NCBI RefSeq assembly: GCF_023715415.1
Contig: NZ_JAMBOB010000002.1
Span: 372,001 to 436,000, forward strand
Direction of reading: 5' to 3'
From: Neobacillus niacini
Lineage (GTDB): Bacteria; Bacillota; Bacilli; Bacillales; Cytobacillaceae
Length of the DNA: 64,000 nt
The notes below the pieces were generated by a model. It had not been told where the DNA came from. It saw only the letters and a program-made list of their open reading frames with translations, and did not search any database. Position numbers and translations under genes: made by a program. Every line of letters begins with the position of its first letter. Position 1 is the first letter of the stretch. This document shows positions 43,388 through 51,628 of this stretch, piece after piece.

Positions 43388-43415
43388 AGAAAAAGAAAAA
43401 GAAAAAGAAAAAGAA
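43386..43415 (+). repeat. short tandem repeat (AAAGAA)5
   Basis: Five perfect AAAGAA units immediately after the helD stop codon, running into the terminator repeat; prone to length change by slippage. Confidence 0.9.
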
Positions 43416-43462
43416 AAGTGCCAGGCACCTCCCGTAATAAGGTTTGTGCCTGGTACTTTTTT
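43416..43462. repeat. GTGCCAGGCACC-type terminator repeat, copy 2
   Basis: AAGTGCCAGGCAC/GTGCCTGGTACTT stem followed by a T run; terminates helD. Same sequence family as 39637-39679. Confidence 0.85.
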
Positions 43463-43596
43463 GGCTTCCAATGAAATATGACCGGGAGATCCGTCCCCAT
43501 GGTCAAAATAATTATTAAATAAGACGGAATATTCTAATAAATATTCGTATATATGTATAGAGAAAGTTACTAACCTAATGAAGGGATGATGTCTGA

Positions 43597-43971
43597 ATGG
43601 ATTGGCTATGGCTGATTGGTCGGGCGGTATTTGGTCTTTATTTTGCTTATTCTGGGTTAAATCATTTCATCCAATTTCAAGGTTTGAAGCAGTATGCATC
43701 TTATAAGAAGGTCCCAGCACCAGGACTCTCTGTTGTCGTAACCGGATTAATGCTCCTTGCAGGAGGCTTGAGCATCCTTACGGCATATTGGATTGAATGG
43801 GGACTATATTTAATCGTAATCTTCCTTGTTCTTTCGGCTTTCATCATGCACAATTTCTGGAAGGAAACAGATTCGAATGCAAAAGTAGGCGAGATGAATC
43901 AATTTCTAAAGAATATTGCATTAGCCGCAGCTACTTTAATGTTACTCTCCATCACAAATTGGACTTGGTAA
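43597..43971 (+). CDS. DoxX family membrane protein
   Basis: 124-residue four-helix membrane protein. GRAVFGLYFAYSGLNHFIQF, the KKVPAPGLSVVVTGLMLLAGG segment and AFIMHNFWKETD are typical of the DoxX/YphA group. Some members pair with thiosulfate:quinone oxidoreductase or thiol stress proteins, but no partner is adjacent. Function unassigned. Confidence 0.85.
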   Translation: MDWLWLIGRAVFGLYFAYSGLNHFIQFQGLKQYASYKKVPAPGLSVVVTGLMLLAGGLSILTAYWIEWGLYLIVIFLVLSAFIMHNFWKETDSNAKVGEMNQFLKNIALAAATLMLLSITNWTW

Positions 43972-44012
43972 ATAAATTAAGGTTTGATCTGTGTTCAAAT
44001 AATAATTATTAT

Positions 44013-44062
44013 AAAAGCCTACTCACTTTCCGAATATTGGAAGGTGGAGTCGGCTTTTTTTT
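44013..44062 (+). terminator. terminator after the DoxX gene
   Basis: AAAAGCC-x-ACTC...TTCC/GGAA...GAGT-x-GGCTTTTTTTT, a long near-perfect stem with a T run. Confidence 0.9.
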
Positions 44063-44218
44063 GATGAAAACTTAAAGAAGTTTTAAAATTAATATTAAAT
44101 GAATATTTAAAATGTATTGTAATTATAAAATTTTTAAAATATAATAAATTAAGTTTTTAATCTTACTTAGATGTTTATATTGTTTATCTAAAAATACCTG
44201 ATATTACATATTGTTTAC

Positions 44219-44375
44219 CTTATCATGAGAGGCAGAGGGACTGGCCCGTTGACGCCCGGCAACCGCTATTTTTGAATAGTATGGTGCCAAATCCTACAGA
44301 ACGAGTGAGTTCTGAAAGATAAGGAAGAGTATATACATAAACCCTCTTCCTATTTTAGGGAGAGGGTATTTTTAT
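44219..44375 (+). promoter_or_regulatory. S-box (SAM-I) riboswitch with terminator
   Basis: Aptamer at 44219-44323 closed by CTTATC/GATAAG. The conserved S-box core is plain: GAGAGG, AGAGGGACTGGCCC, GCCCGGCAACC, GGTGCCAAATCC and the final TCTGAAAGATAAG. The expression platform is the terminator ACCCTCT/AGAGGGT (44341-44369) plus five T; AAGAGTATAT near 44324 could form the competing pairing. High SAM should stop transcription before the transporter operon. A candidate promoter (TTGTTT 44180, TATTAC 44202) lies upstream. Confidence 0.95.
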
Positions 44376-44395
44376 TAGGTGACAAAAGCAAAACA

Positions 44396-44429
44396 CGAAC
44401 ATTTAAATAAAATATTTTAAAAATGTTCG
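44396..44429. promoter_or_regulatory. paired PurR-box-like operator
   Basis: CGAACATTT-N16-AAATGTTCG is a perfect inverted repeat. Core sequence and spacing match the two inverted PurBoxes (CCGAAC-type) bound by Bacillus PurR at purine genes. It lies after the riboswitch terminator and before a second candidate promoter. Confidence 0.65.
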
Positions 44430-44437
44430 ATTTTGTA

Positions 44438-44466
44438 TTGCTATATTTAAATGTTTTTAGTAAATT
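44438..44466 (+). promoter_or_regulatory. candidate second promoter for the nucleoside transporter
   Basis: TTGCTA (44438-44443), 17-nt spacer, TAAATT (44461-44466), placed directly after the PurR-box pair. Confidence 0.4.
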
Positions 44467-44512
44467 AATAGACATATAGTAATAAAAACGAATATATTAC
44501 AGGGGGAACATC

Positions 44513-45532
44513 ATGAGAAAACTACTTTCACTTTTCGTAGTGGCTTTAGTCCTGCTCGTCGCTGGATGTGGAGCAGAAGAATCAACAGGTAAAGATGAAA
44601 CATCATCAAAAGAGGGTAAGAAGAAAATTGCTCTCGTTCTGCCTGAGAAAATCGGTGTAAACCCATTCTTCCAGCAAATGGATGAGGGTGCGAAACAAGC
44701 AGCAGAAGAATTTGGAGTTGAATTAAAGACAATTGAATCTACGGATCATTCTGCAATCGAAGAAAATATTCGCGTAGCCGTAGCAGAAGGATATGATTTA
44801 ATCATTACATCTTCCTTTGAATCAGAGGATGCATTGAAAAAGGTAGCAACAGAAAATCCGGATCGTCAATTTGCAATTATTGATACCGTTGTAGACCTTC
44901 CAAATGTACAAAGTGTAAATTTCCGAGAGCACGAAGCAGCGTTCTTACTAGGAGCTGCAGCAGGTCTTTCTACGAAAACCGATAAAGTTGGAATGGTAGT
45001 TGCGATGGATATTCCATTAATGAAAAAATGGTCAGTTGCGTTTGAACAGGGATTAAAGGAAACCAATCCAGATGTAGAGTTTCTAGTAAACTATGTTGGA
45101 GGCTTTACGGATCCTGCGAAAGCAAAAGAATTAGCGTTGTTACAAGCATCTAAAGGAGCAGATTTCGTGGCAGGCGCTGCTGCAGTCGGCGACCTAGGTG
45201 TTTTTGAGGCAGCAAAAGAACAAGGATTCTTTACTTCTGGTCAGGACGTTGACCGTACAGAGGTTGATCCAGAGCATGTCGTTCTGTCACAGCTTAAAGG
45301 GACAGACGCGGCGGCATATGAAACAGTAAAAGCATTTGCAAATGGCAATTTTAAATCAGGCATTGTCGAGTATGGCTTGAAGGAAAAGGGTGTTGGCTTA
45401 ACATATGTAACACATGAAAGCAAAACTCCTCTTAACAGCTTTGTTGGACAAGAAGTTATTGACCAAGTAAAAGCACTTCACGAAGAAATTGTTACTGGAA
45501 AAAGAGAAATCAAAAATCCATTAAGCAATTAA
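44513..45532 (+). CDS. BMP-family nucleoside-binding lipoprotein
   Basis: 339-residue substrate-binding protein of the basic-membrane-protein (PnrA/NupN) family. Signal MRKLLSLFVVALVLLVAGCG with lipobox VAGC; the mature domain starts KKKIALVLPEKIGVNPFFQQ, followed by DLIITSSFESEDAL, QFAIIDTVVD, EAAFLLGAAAG and GADFVAGAAAVGDLG. BMP proteins bind purine or related nucleosides. First gene of the six-gene unit behind the SAM riboswitch. A hairpin after it probably sets a higher level of binding protein than of the membrane parts. Confidence 0.92.
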   Translation: MRKLLSLFVVALVLLVAGCGAEESTGKDETSSKEGKKKIALVLPEKIGVNPFFQQMDEGAKQAAEEFGVELKTIESTDHSAIEENIRVAVAEGYDLIITSSFESEDALKKVATENPDRQFAIIDTVVDLPNVQSVNFREHEAAFLLGAAAGLSTKTDKVGMVVAMDIPLMKKWSVAFEQGLKETNPDVEFLVNYVGGFTDPAKAKELALLQASKGADFVAGAAAVGDLGVFEAAKEQGFFTSGQDVDRTEVDPEHVVLSQLKGTDAAAYETVKAFANGNFKSGIVEYGLKEKGVGLTYVTHESKTPLNSFVGQEVIDQVKALHEEIVTGKREIKNPLSN

Positions 45533-45544
45533 TCTGAAAAAGGT

Positions 45545-45579
45545 AAACCGACTGCACATTGTAGTCGGTTTCGATTTTT
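45545..45579 (+). terminator. intercistronic terminator/attenuator
   Basis: AAACCGACT/AGTCGGTTT stem with a 9-nt loop then CGATTTTT; lies between the binding-protein and ATPase genes. Confidence 0.8.
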
Positions 45580-45595
45580 AAAGGGGTGGAAAACT

Positions 45596-47134
45596 ATGAC
45601 CTATGTGTTAGAAATGAAGGATATGAGCAAAAAGTACGGTGATTTTCTTGCGAATGACACGATTTCAATACATCTGAAAAAAGGAGAGGTTTTGGCCATT
45701 GTCGGAGAAAATGGTGCCGGCAAAACAACCCTCATGCGGATGCTTTACGGTCTTGAACAGCCGACTAGCGGGGAAATAGTACTCAATGGTAAAACCGTGA
45801 AATTTTCGGGACCGCACGATGCGATTGAAAATGGAATCGGTATGGTGCATCAGCACTTTATGTTATTTTCTGATTTTTCCGTAACAGAAAACATTGTGAT
45901 TGGTCATGAACCGAAACAAAATGGTTTCTTTAATAGAAAAGCCGCGGCAGAAAAAGTGAAGGAACTCAGCGAACATTATAAAATCAACGTCAATCCATTG
46001 AAAACAGCAGGGGATTGCTCGATAGGTGAACAGCAACGAATTGAAATATTAAAAGTGTTATATCAGGGTGCAGATATTATTATTCTCGATGAACCAACAG
46101 CAGTCTTGACACCTCTTGAGATAGAGGAACTTTTAAAAACAATTCAATTTTTAGCGGAACAAGGGAAAAGTATTATCCTCATAACCCATAAGCTGCCTGA
46201 AGTGATGAAGGTAGCAGATCAAATAACCGTGTTAAGAAATGGAAAGGTTACAGGAAATGTTTTAACACAAAATACCGATGTCGAACAGTTAGCCACCATG
46301 ATGGTTGGTCGTGAACTCCAGAAACTTACCGACCGAATCCAATTAGACGGTGATCCGCTTCTTGTGGTAGAAAATCTTACAATCGGCGGGAAAAATGCGA
46401 AACCAATCTTGGATCAACTCTCCTTAACGATACACCGTGGAGAGATTGTCGGGATTGCCGGAGTATCGGGGAATGGGCAGTCAGAACTAATCCAGGCGAT
46501 TACAGGCTTGAGAAAAATTGATAGTGGCAGTGTTCACTTAGGAGATACAATCTTTTCAGGTAAAACAGTGGCTTATAGAAGAAATGCTGGTCTCGCTCAT
46601 ATACCTGAAGACCGTTACTTATGGGGAGCGGCGAAAGAAGCAGCTGTAGAAGAGACAGGGTTGATGGGATATTATCGAAAGAGAAATTTCAATCAATCTT
46701 CCTTTATTAAACTTAACTCGTTTCGCAAGCTTGTTAGAGGATGGATTGACCGATTCGAAATTAAAACACCTTCATTAGATGAAAAATCAGGAAACCTATC
46801 AGGTGGAAACTTGCAGAAATTAATTGTTGCCCGCGAACTTGGATTTGAAACAGATTTTCTCATTGCTGCTGAACCAACACGTGGTGTCGATATCGGCGCC
46901 ATGGAATATATCCATGAAGCCATTATCGAGAAACGAAATAATGGAGACGGTATTCTCCTGGTTTCGTCAGAGTTATCGGAAATCCTGACTTTGTCTGACC
47001 GAATTGCTGTGATGTATGAAGGGAAAATAGTCGATATCCTCAATCGAAATGAAGCGACGGAAGAGAGATTAAGTGTACTTATGGCAGGAGGAAACGAGAA
47101 TGAAGCTTCAACGAAAACTACAACAACTGCTTAA
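45596..47134 (+). CDS. nucleoside ABC transporter ATPase, two nucleotide-binding domains (NupO-like)
   Basis: 512-residue ATPase with two ABC domains. In domain 1 Walker A is GENGAGKTT, Walker B IIILDEPTAVLTPLE, and the signature is degenerate (CSIGEQQRIEILKVL). Domain 2 has a Walker A region GVSGNGQSE and signature LSGGNLQKLIVAREL. The VHQHFMLFSDFSVTENI segment is typical of BMP-linked sugar/nucleoside transporters. Overlaps the permease gene by 35 bases. Confidence 0.92.
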   Translation: MTYVLEMKDMSKKYGDFLANDTISIHLKKGEVLAIVGENGAGKTTLMRMLYGLEQPTSGEIVLNGKTVKFSGPHDAIENGIGMVHQHFMLFSDFSVTENIVIGHEPKQNGFFNRKAAAEKVKELSEHYKINVNPLKTAGDCSIGEQQRIEILKVLYQGADIIILDEPTAVLTPLEIEELLKTIQFLAEQGKSIILITHKLPEVMKVADQITVLRNGKVTGNVLTQNTDVEQLATMMVGRELQKLTDRIQLDGDPLLVVENLTIGGKNAKPILDQLSLTIHRGEIVGIAGVSGNGQSELIQAITGLRKIDSGSVHLGDTIFSGKTVAYRRNAGLAHIPEDRYLWGAAKEAAVEETGLMGYYRKRNFNQSSFIKLNSFRKLVRGWIDRFEIKTPSLDEKSGNLSGGNLQKLIVARELGFETDFLIAAEPTRGVDIGAMEYIHEAIIEKRNNGDGILLVSSELSEILTLSDRIAVMYEGKIVDILNRNEATEERLSVLMAGGNENEASTKTTTTA

Positions 47135-48176
47135 ATCCTTGATACAGCCTCTTACGGCCGTGTTGATTGGGCTTTTGACAGGGGCAGTTGCTATTAGTCT
47201 AGTAGGTGCATCTGTACTGGAAACCTATAAAGTCATGTGGGACGGGGCATTCGGAAACTTTTACTTTGTAACTGCAACACTTGCGCGGGCTACTCCTATA
47301 ATATTGATTGGTTTAGGGTTGGCAATTGCTTTTCGAGCTGGTGTCTTCAATATGGGAGCAGAAGGGCAGATGGTGTTAGGTGCGGTAAGTGCAGCACTTG
47401 CTGCTTTATATGTTCCAGGATCAGGAATTATCAAAATCCTGGCGGCATTGTTGGCTGGATTTTTAGCAGGGGGCTTATGGTCGCTCCTGGCGGGGTGGAT
47501 GGAAACTAGATTCAAAGTACAGTTATTGATTTCTACGTTACTCTTAAACTATGTGGCAGTATTATTTGCAGGTTATTTAGTTTCGAGGCCGTTTCAAGAC
47601 AAAAGTGGATCGGCTGCATTAGCACAGACTCACATGATTGATCAGGTGGCATGGCTGCCTAAGTTATTCCAAGGTATGAGTGTTCATATGGGATTTGTTA
47701 TTGCGATGGTTTTGGCGATTACTCTATATATTATTTTGCGCTTCACATCAGCGGGGTATGAGGTAAGAATGCTGGGCTATAACCCATTCTTTGCTGAGTA
47801 TGGAGGGATTAATAAAATAAAGGTACTCCTTTTCAGTATGTTTTTTAGCGGCGGGATCGCAGGACTAGCTGGGACGGTTGAAGTTCTCGGATCACAATAT
47901 CGTTATGTAGAAGGTTCCCTGACCGTTCCAGGATATGCCTGGACAGGGTTAATGGCAGCCCTTTTGGCAAACTCTAATCCTCTTGGTACTGCTGTAGCGG
48001 CGATTCTGCTTGCAGCACTTCAAACCGGCGCAATGGGAATGGAGCGTAATACAGAGGTTCCGTTGGAAATCGCCAGTGTGATTCAGGGAGTTCTTATTCT
48101 TTTTGTTACAGCAAAAATCACCATGAATTGGTGGAAAGTAAAGAAGAAAGCGGGTGACATCCATGGAGCTGCTTGA
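47100..48176 (+). CDS. nucleoside ABC transporter permease 1 (NupP-like)
   Basis: 358-residue BPD-transp-2 permease. Helices start near residue 15; the family sequence IGLGLAIAFRAGVFNMGAEGQM and YNPFFAEYGGINKIKVLLFSMFFSGGIAGLAGTVEVLG are clear. ATG at 47100 is chosen because AGGAGG lies at 47086-47091. It lies inside the 3' end of the ATPase gene, indicating translational coupling. Confidence 0.9.
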   Translation: MKLQRKLQQLLKSLIQPLTAVLIGLLTGAVAISLVGASVLETYKVMWDGAFGNFYFVTATLARATPIILIGLGLAIAFRAGVFNMGAEGQMVLGAVSAALAALYVPGSGIIKILAALLAGFLAGGLWSLLAGWMETRFKVQLLISTLLLNYVAVLFAGYLVSRPFQDKSGSAALAQTHMIDQVAWLPKLFQGMSVHMGFVIAMVLAITLYIILRFTSAGYEVRMLGYNPFFAEYGGINKIKVLLFSMFFSGGIAGLAGTVEVLGSQYRYVEGSLTVPGYAWTGLMAALLANSNPLGTAVAAILLAALQTGAMGMERNTEVPLEIASVIQGVLILFVTAKITMNWWKVKKKAGDIHGAA

Positions 48177-49080
48177 TCTCTCCTTTTTTACCTCAGCGAT
48201 TCGAATGATCACTCCTATTCTTTTGGCAGCTTTAGGAGGAGCCCTTTGTGCTCGTGTTGGAATTTTTAATGTAGGTCTTGAGGGATTAATACTAGCAGGT
48301 GCTTTTTCTGCCATCGTTGGAAATTACTTTAGCGGTAATGTGCTTGTCGCTGTTTTAGTAGGTGCACTCGGTTCTGTCCTTGTTTCACTGCTATTCGGTA
48401 TGGCAGCCATTCGATTTAAGGCAAACCCAATCGTAGCAGGTATTGCTATCAACTTTTTAGTTCTCGGTTTGACCACGTTTGGACTGCGAGCCATCTTTAA
48501 TGTAAAAGGTGCCTTTTATGATAAAAACATGGAAGGACTTCCGAAGCTGGACATCCCGGTGATTGAAGGCATTCCGGTTGTTGGGAACCTTCTTTCGGGA
48601 CATTCACCACTCGTATATATCGCCTTTCTAGCAGCAATAGTATTGTACATTTTCTTTTACCGTACGGTTACAGGCTTTCGCGTTCTTGCGGTTGGGAAAA
48701 ATGAAGCAGCTGCGAGAAGCCTTGGCTTAAAGGTTACACTTCTGCAATATGGCGCCATTGTGGTGTGTGGAATACTTTGCGGTTTGGCAGGTGCCCAGCT
48801 CTCTCTGGGACAAGTTACGATGTTTACAGAGGGAATGACGGCTGGAAGGGGCTTTATTGCTCTTGTGGCGATGATGTTAGGTCAGTCCCACCCAATCGGA
48901 ATCGTAGGGTCAAGCTTGTTATTCGGGCTGATGGATGCGTTAAGTATCAGACTTCAGGGCTTTTCAATGCCAACTCAATTTACAGCAATGCTGCCTTATA
49001 TTATTACGATCATCGCAATGTTCTTCCTAAAGGACCGCGGGGCAGATTCACAGCTATCTGGGCAGCAAAGCTCTAGGTAA
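48163..49080 (+). CDS. nucleoside ABC transporter permease 2 (NupQ-like)
   Basis: 305-residue second permease: ALGGALCARVGIFNVGLEGLIL and VGKNEAAARSLGLKVTLLQYGAIVVCGILCGLAGAQLSLG match the partner subunit of BMP-type transporters. ATG 48163 follows GGGTGA and overlaps the end of permease 1 by 14 bases. Confidence 0.9.
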   Translation: MELLDLSFFTSAIRMITPILLAALGGALCARVGIFNVGLEGLILAGAFSAIVGNYFSGNVLVAVLVGALGSVLVSLLFGMAAIRFKANPIVAGIAINFLVLGLTTFGLRAIFNVKGAFYDKNMEGLPKLDIPVIEGIPVVGNLLSGHSPLVYIAFLAAIVLYIFFYRTVTGFRVLAVGKNEAAARSLGLKVTLLQYGAIVVCGILCGLAGAQLSLGQVTMFTEGMTAGRGFIALVAMMLGQSHPIGIVGSSLLFGLMDALSIRLQGFSMPTQFTAMLPYIITIIAMFFLKDRGADSQLSGQQSSR

Positions 49081-49097
49081 GAAGGAGGAACGAAATC

Positions 49098-49760
49098 ATG
49101 AATAAAGCAGAAAGAATTAAAAAGACTAGAGTTCCGGCAGTTGATCCCAAGCTGGCTAAGCGACTTCCGCCTGGCCAGGCATTAACAGAGCGTTTCCCGA
49201 TTCTTCATGAAGGAGACGTGCCTGCGTATGATTTGGAAAAATGGAATTTAAAGGTGTTCGGTGAAGTCGACAACGAGGTCGTACTAACTTATGATCAAAT
49301 CAAAAAAATGCCTCAGACGACCATCAATGTAGATATCCACTGTGTCACGCGCTGGTCTCGTTTTGATAATAGCTTTACCGGTGTCAAATTCAGCGATTTC
49401 CTAAAGGAGATTGGTGTGAATCCTAAAAGTAAGTTTGTTATGTTGCATGCAGATCATGATTATACAGCCAATATTGCTTTGGAGGATCTGCTTAAAGAGG
49501 ATGTAATCTTGGCTCACACTTTTGAAGGTGAGCCGCTAACGGGTAAGCATGGCTGGCCGCTTAGGCTCGTTGTACCGCACCTTTATTTTTGGAAAAGTGT
49601 AAAATGGATCCGAGGAATTGAGTTTATTGATGAAATCCAGCCAGGGTTCTGGGAGCAAAACGGCTTCCATATCAATGGTGATCCGTTTAAAGAAGAAAGA
49701 TTCTCAGGGGAAGACCTGCCAATACCAGAGGATGAATGGGAGCGAAAAGACTTTGACTAA
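49098..49760 (+). CDS. molybdopterin-dependent oxidoreductase, sulfite-oxidase fold (YuiH-like)
   Basis: 220-residue Moco enzyme. VDIHCVTRWSRFDNSFTGV carries the Cys expected to bind molybdenum, and TGKHGWPLRLVVPHLYFWKSVKWI the pterin-binding surface. It is short, with no C-terminal dimerisation domain, no haem domain and no Tat signal, so it is probably cytoplasmic. YuiH and MsrP are distant relatives; MsrP repairs methionine sulfoxide, and the S-box upstream makes a sulfur/methionine substrate attractive but unproven. Lies within the nucleoside transporter unit. Confidence 0.88.
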   Translation: MNKAERIKKTRVPAVDPKLAKRLPPGQALTERFPILHEGDVPAYDLEKWNLKVFGEVDNEVVLTYDQIKKMPQTTINVDIHCVTRWSRFDNSFTGVKFSDFLKEIGVNPKSKFVMLHADHDYTANIALEDLLKEDVILAHTFEGEPLTGKHGWPLRLVVPHLYFWKSVKWIRGIEFIDEIQPGFWEQNGFHINGDPFKEERFSGEDLPIPEDEWERKDFD

Positions 49761-50481
49761 ACAATTGCCAAATTTAAAATTAACATCAGATATCCTGCCA
49801 GAACGTGTTCTTGTATGTGGGGATCCAAGCCGTGCCAAGATTATTGCCGATTTATTGGATAATCCTGTTCTAATCGCTCAAAATCGCGAGTATCACACTT
49901 ACAGTGGAAGCTGGAAGGGGAGTCAGGTAGCGGTAGTCAGCCATGGTGTTGGAGCACCTGGCGCAGCTGTATGTTTTGAGGAACTTGTAATGGGTGGTGT
50001 ACAGTCCATCATTCGAGTAGGAACAGCTGGTTCTTATCAAAAAGATGTTACACCTGGAAGCCTTGTGATCAGTACAGCTGCTGTAAGTTGTGATGGATTA
50101 ACGAAACAAATTGTCCCTACTGGATTTCCAGCAGTGGCAGACCGACATATTGTTGAGGCATTAATGAATGCGGCAGATTTAGTTGATGGAGGCGTTCCTG
50201 TTAATGAGGGAATTACCCTTACACTTGATGCCTTTTATTCAGGAGTTCTTGAATTTCCACATCAGCTTTATAAAAAAGCTGGAGTTCTAGCAGTCGACAT
50301 GGAAAATTCCGCTTTATTTGTTATTGCCGCTTTGAAAGGAATAAAAGCTGGGGCGATTATGGCCATCGATGGATATGCGGATGCAGAGCTTCGAGACGAA
50401 TATAATCCACACAATGACTTGGTTTCCAACGCGGTGGAAGCAGAAATGAAAATAGCCTTGGATGCGATTACGGCATTATAA
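49753..50481 (+). CDS. nucleoside phosphorylase (PNP/UDP family 1)
   Basis: About 242 residues. VLVCGDPSRAKII, SHGVGAPGAAVCFEELVMGG, IRVGTAGS (phosphate-binding) and VDMENSALFVIAALKG (ribose-binding Glu) are the hexameric PNP/uridine-phosphorylase family signatures. It should split a nucleoside with phosphate after import by the transporter encoded just before it. Base specificity is not predictable; a methylthio-nucleoside is a possibility given the SAM riboswitch. The likely start is TTG 49753, 10 bases after GGGAG; ATG 49732 is an alternative with no proper ribosome site. Confidence 0.88.
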   Translation: MTKQLPNLKLTSDILPERVLVCGDPSRAKIIADLLDNPVLIAQNREYHTYSGSWKGSQVAVVSHGVGAPGAAVCFEELVMGGVQSIIRVGTAGSYQKDVTPGSLVISTAAVSCDGLTKQIVPTGFPAVADRHIVEALMNAADLVDGGVPVNEGITLTLDAFYSGVLEFPHQLYKKAGVLAVDMENSALFVIAALKGIKAGAIMAIDGYADAELRDEYNPHNDLVSNAVEAEMKIALDAITAL

Positions 50482-50517
50482 GTATTACGTTTTCGATGAA
50501 ACATTAGGATTTAAAAT

Positions 50518-50562
50518 AAAGCCGACTTACCTTCCGAATTACTGGAAGGTAAGTTGGCTTTT
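50518..50562 (+). terminator. terminator of the nucleoside unit
   Basis: AAAGCCGACTTACCTTCC/GGAAGGTAAGTTGGCTTT, an 18-bp stem with one G-U pair and an 8-nt loop. Confidence 0.88.
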
Positions 50563-50718
50563 AATCATTCATTTACAAAAAAGTGCTCTTATAATTTTTC
50601 TGGGGATTATGTATATCTTTCTGGAAATATGTAGTCTATCCACCTTTTTCATGTATAGTAGAGTAGAAGAATTTAGTACCAATCGTATGGGCTTTTAATT
50701 AGAAGGTGGAGGATATTG

Positions 50719-51570
50719 ATGAGAAGAATTATTTTGACAACAGAGAGTGGTGCAGATTTACCAGTAGATTTAGCTCAAAAACATTATGTTCAAGTGGTCC
50801 CGATGCATGTGATTATGGATGGGCAGGATTATTTAGATGGTTCCTTACCTGTAACAGATATTTATGATTTTTACGAGCGTACAAAAAAAATACCCTCCAC
50901 AACATCCACAAATTCGCATGAATATCTTGAATTTTTCACAAGAATTAAAAATGATTTTCCTGATTGTATCATTGTTCATATTGGTTATACTTCGAAGGCA
51001 TCTTCATCCTTCCAAAATGCGATCATTGCAACAGAAGATTTAAAAGATATTTTCCTCATTGATGCTTTGAATGTTACAGGGGGATTAACGGCAATTGTGA
51101 TGTATGCCGTTAACTTGTTAGAAAATGAACCTTCGATTGACCCTGGACTGTTAGTGGAGAAGATAAAATCAATGGTTCCAAAATCAAGACTTGCGTTCGT
51201 TCCCGGCAGCTTGGAATTCTTAAGAGCAGGAGGGCGAGTAAGCAATCTTGCATATCTTGGAGGGGCATTGTTAAAAATAAAGCCGCGTATTGAATTGGTA
51301 GATGGAAATCTTGTTTCAACTAAAAAGTATCGTGGGAAAATGGATGTCGTTTCAGAAAAACTGATGCGAGATTATCTAACTCAATACAACATTGATAGAG
51401 AACAACTTTACTTACTCTATTCTATCGGACTTGATGAAGAGATCAAGCAAGGATTGGAAGCTATTGCAAGAGAATTTGGTTTCCAAAACGTTAAATGGAT
51501 TCAAGCAGGTGCAATGATCTCGACGCATGCAGGACCGGGTGGCGTGGGAATTGCTGGTATAGAGGTTTAG
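50719..51570 (+). CDS. DegV family fatty-acid-binding protein
   Basis: 283-residue DegV (FakB-like) protein. IILTTESGADLPVDLAQ, TSTNSHEYLEFF, IGYTSKASSSFQNA (ligand-head Ser) and RLAFVPGSLEFLRAGGRVSN are the family motifs. FakB proteins present fatty acids to the FakA kinase; no fakA is nearby, which is usual. ATG 50719 follows AAGGTGGAGG. Confidence 0.92.
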   Translation: MRRIILTTESGADLPVDLAQKHYVQVVPMHVIMDGQDYLDGSLPVTDIYDFYERTKKIPSTTSTNSHEYLEFFTRIKNDFPDCIIVHIGYTSKASSSFQNAIIATEDLKDIFLIDALNVTGGLTAIVMYAVNLLENEPSIDPGLLVEKIKSMVPKSRLAFVPGSLEFLRAGGRVSNLAYLGGALLKIKPRIELVDGNLVSTKKYRGKMDVVSEKLMRDYLTQYNIDREQLYLLYSIGLDEEIKQGLEAIAREFGFQNVKWIQAGAMISTHAGPGGVGIAGIEV

Positions 51571-51628
51571 GAACTTTACCTTTAGTTAGAAGAATTTTTG
51601 AAAAAGACCATAACGAAAGGCTGATTTT

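Noticed and set aside
43386..43415. The (AAAGAA)5 tract as a CRISPR-like array.
   Set aside because: Uniform hexamers without spacers; a simple microsatellite.
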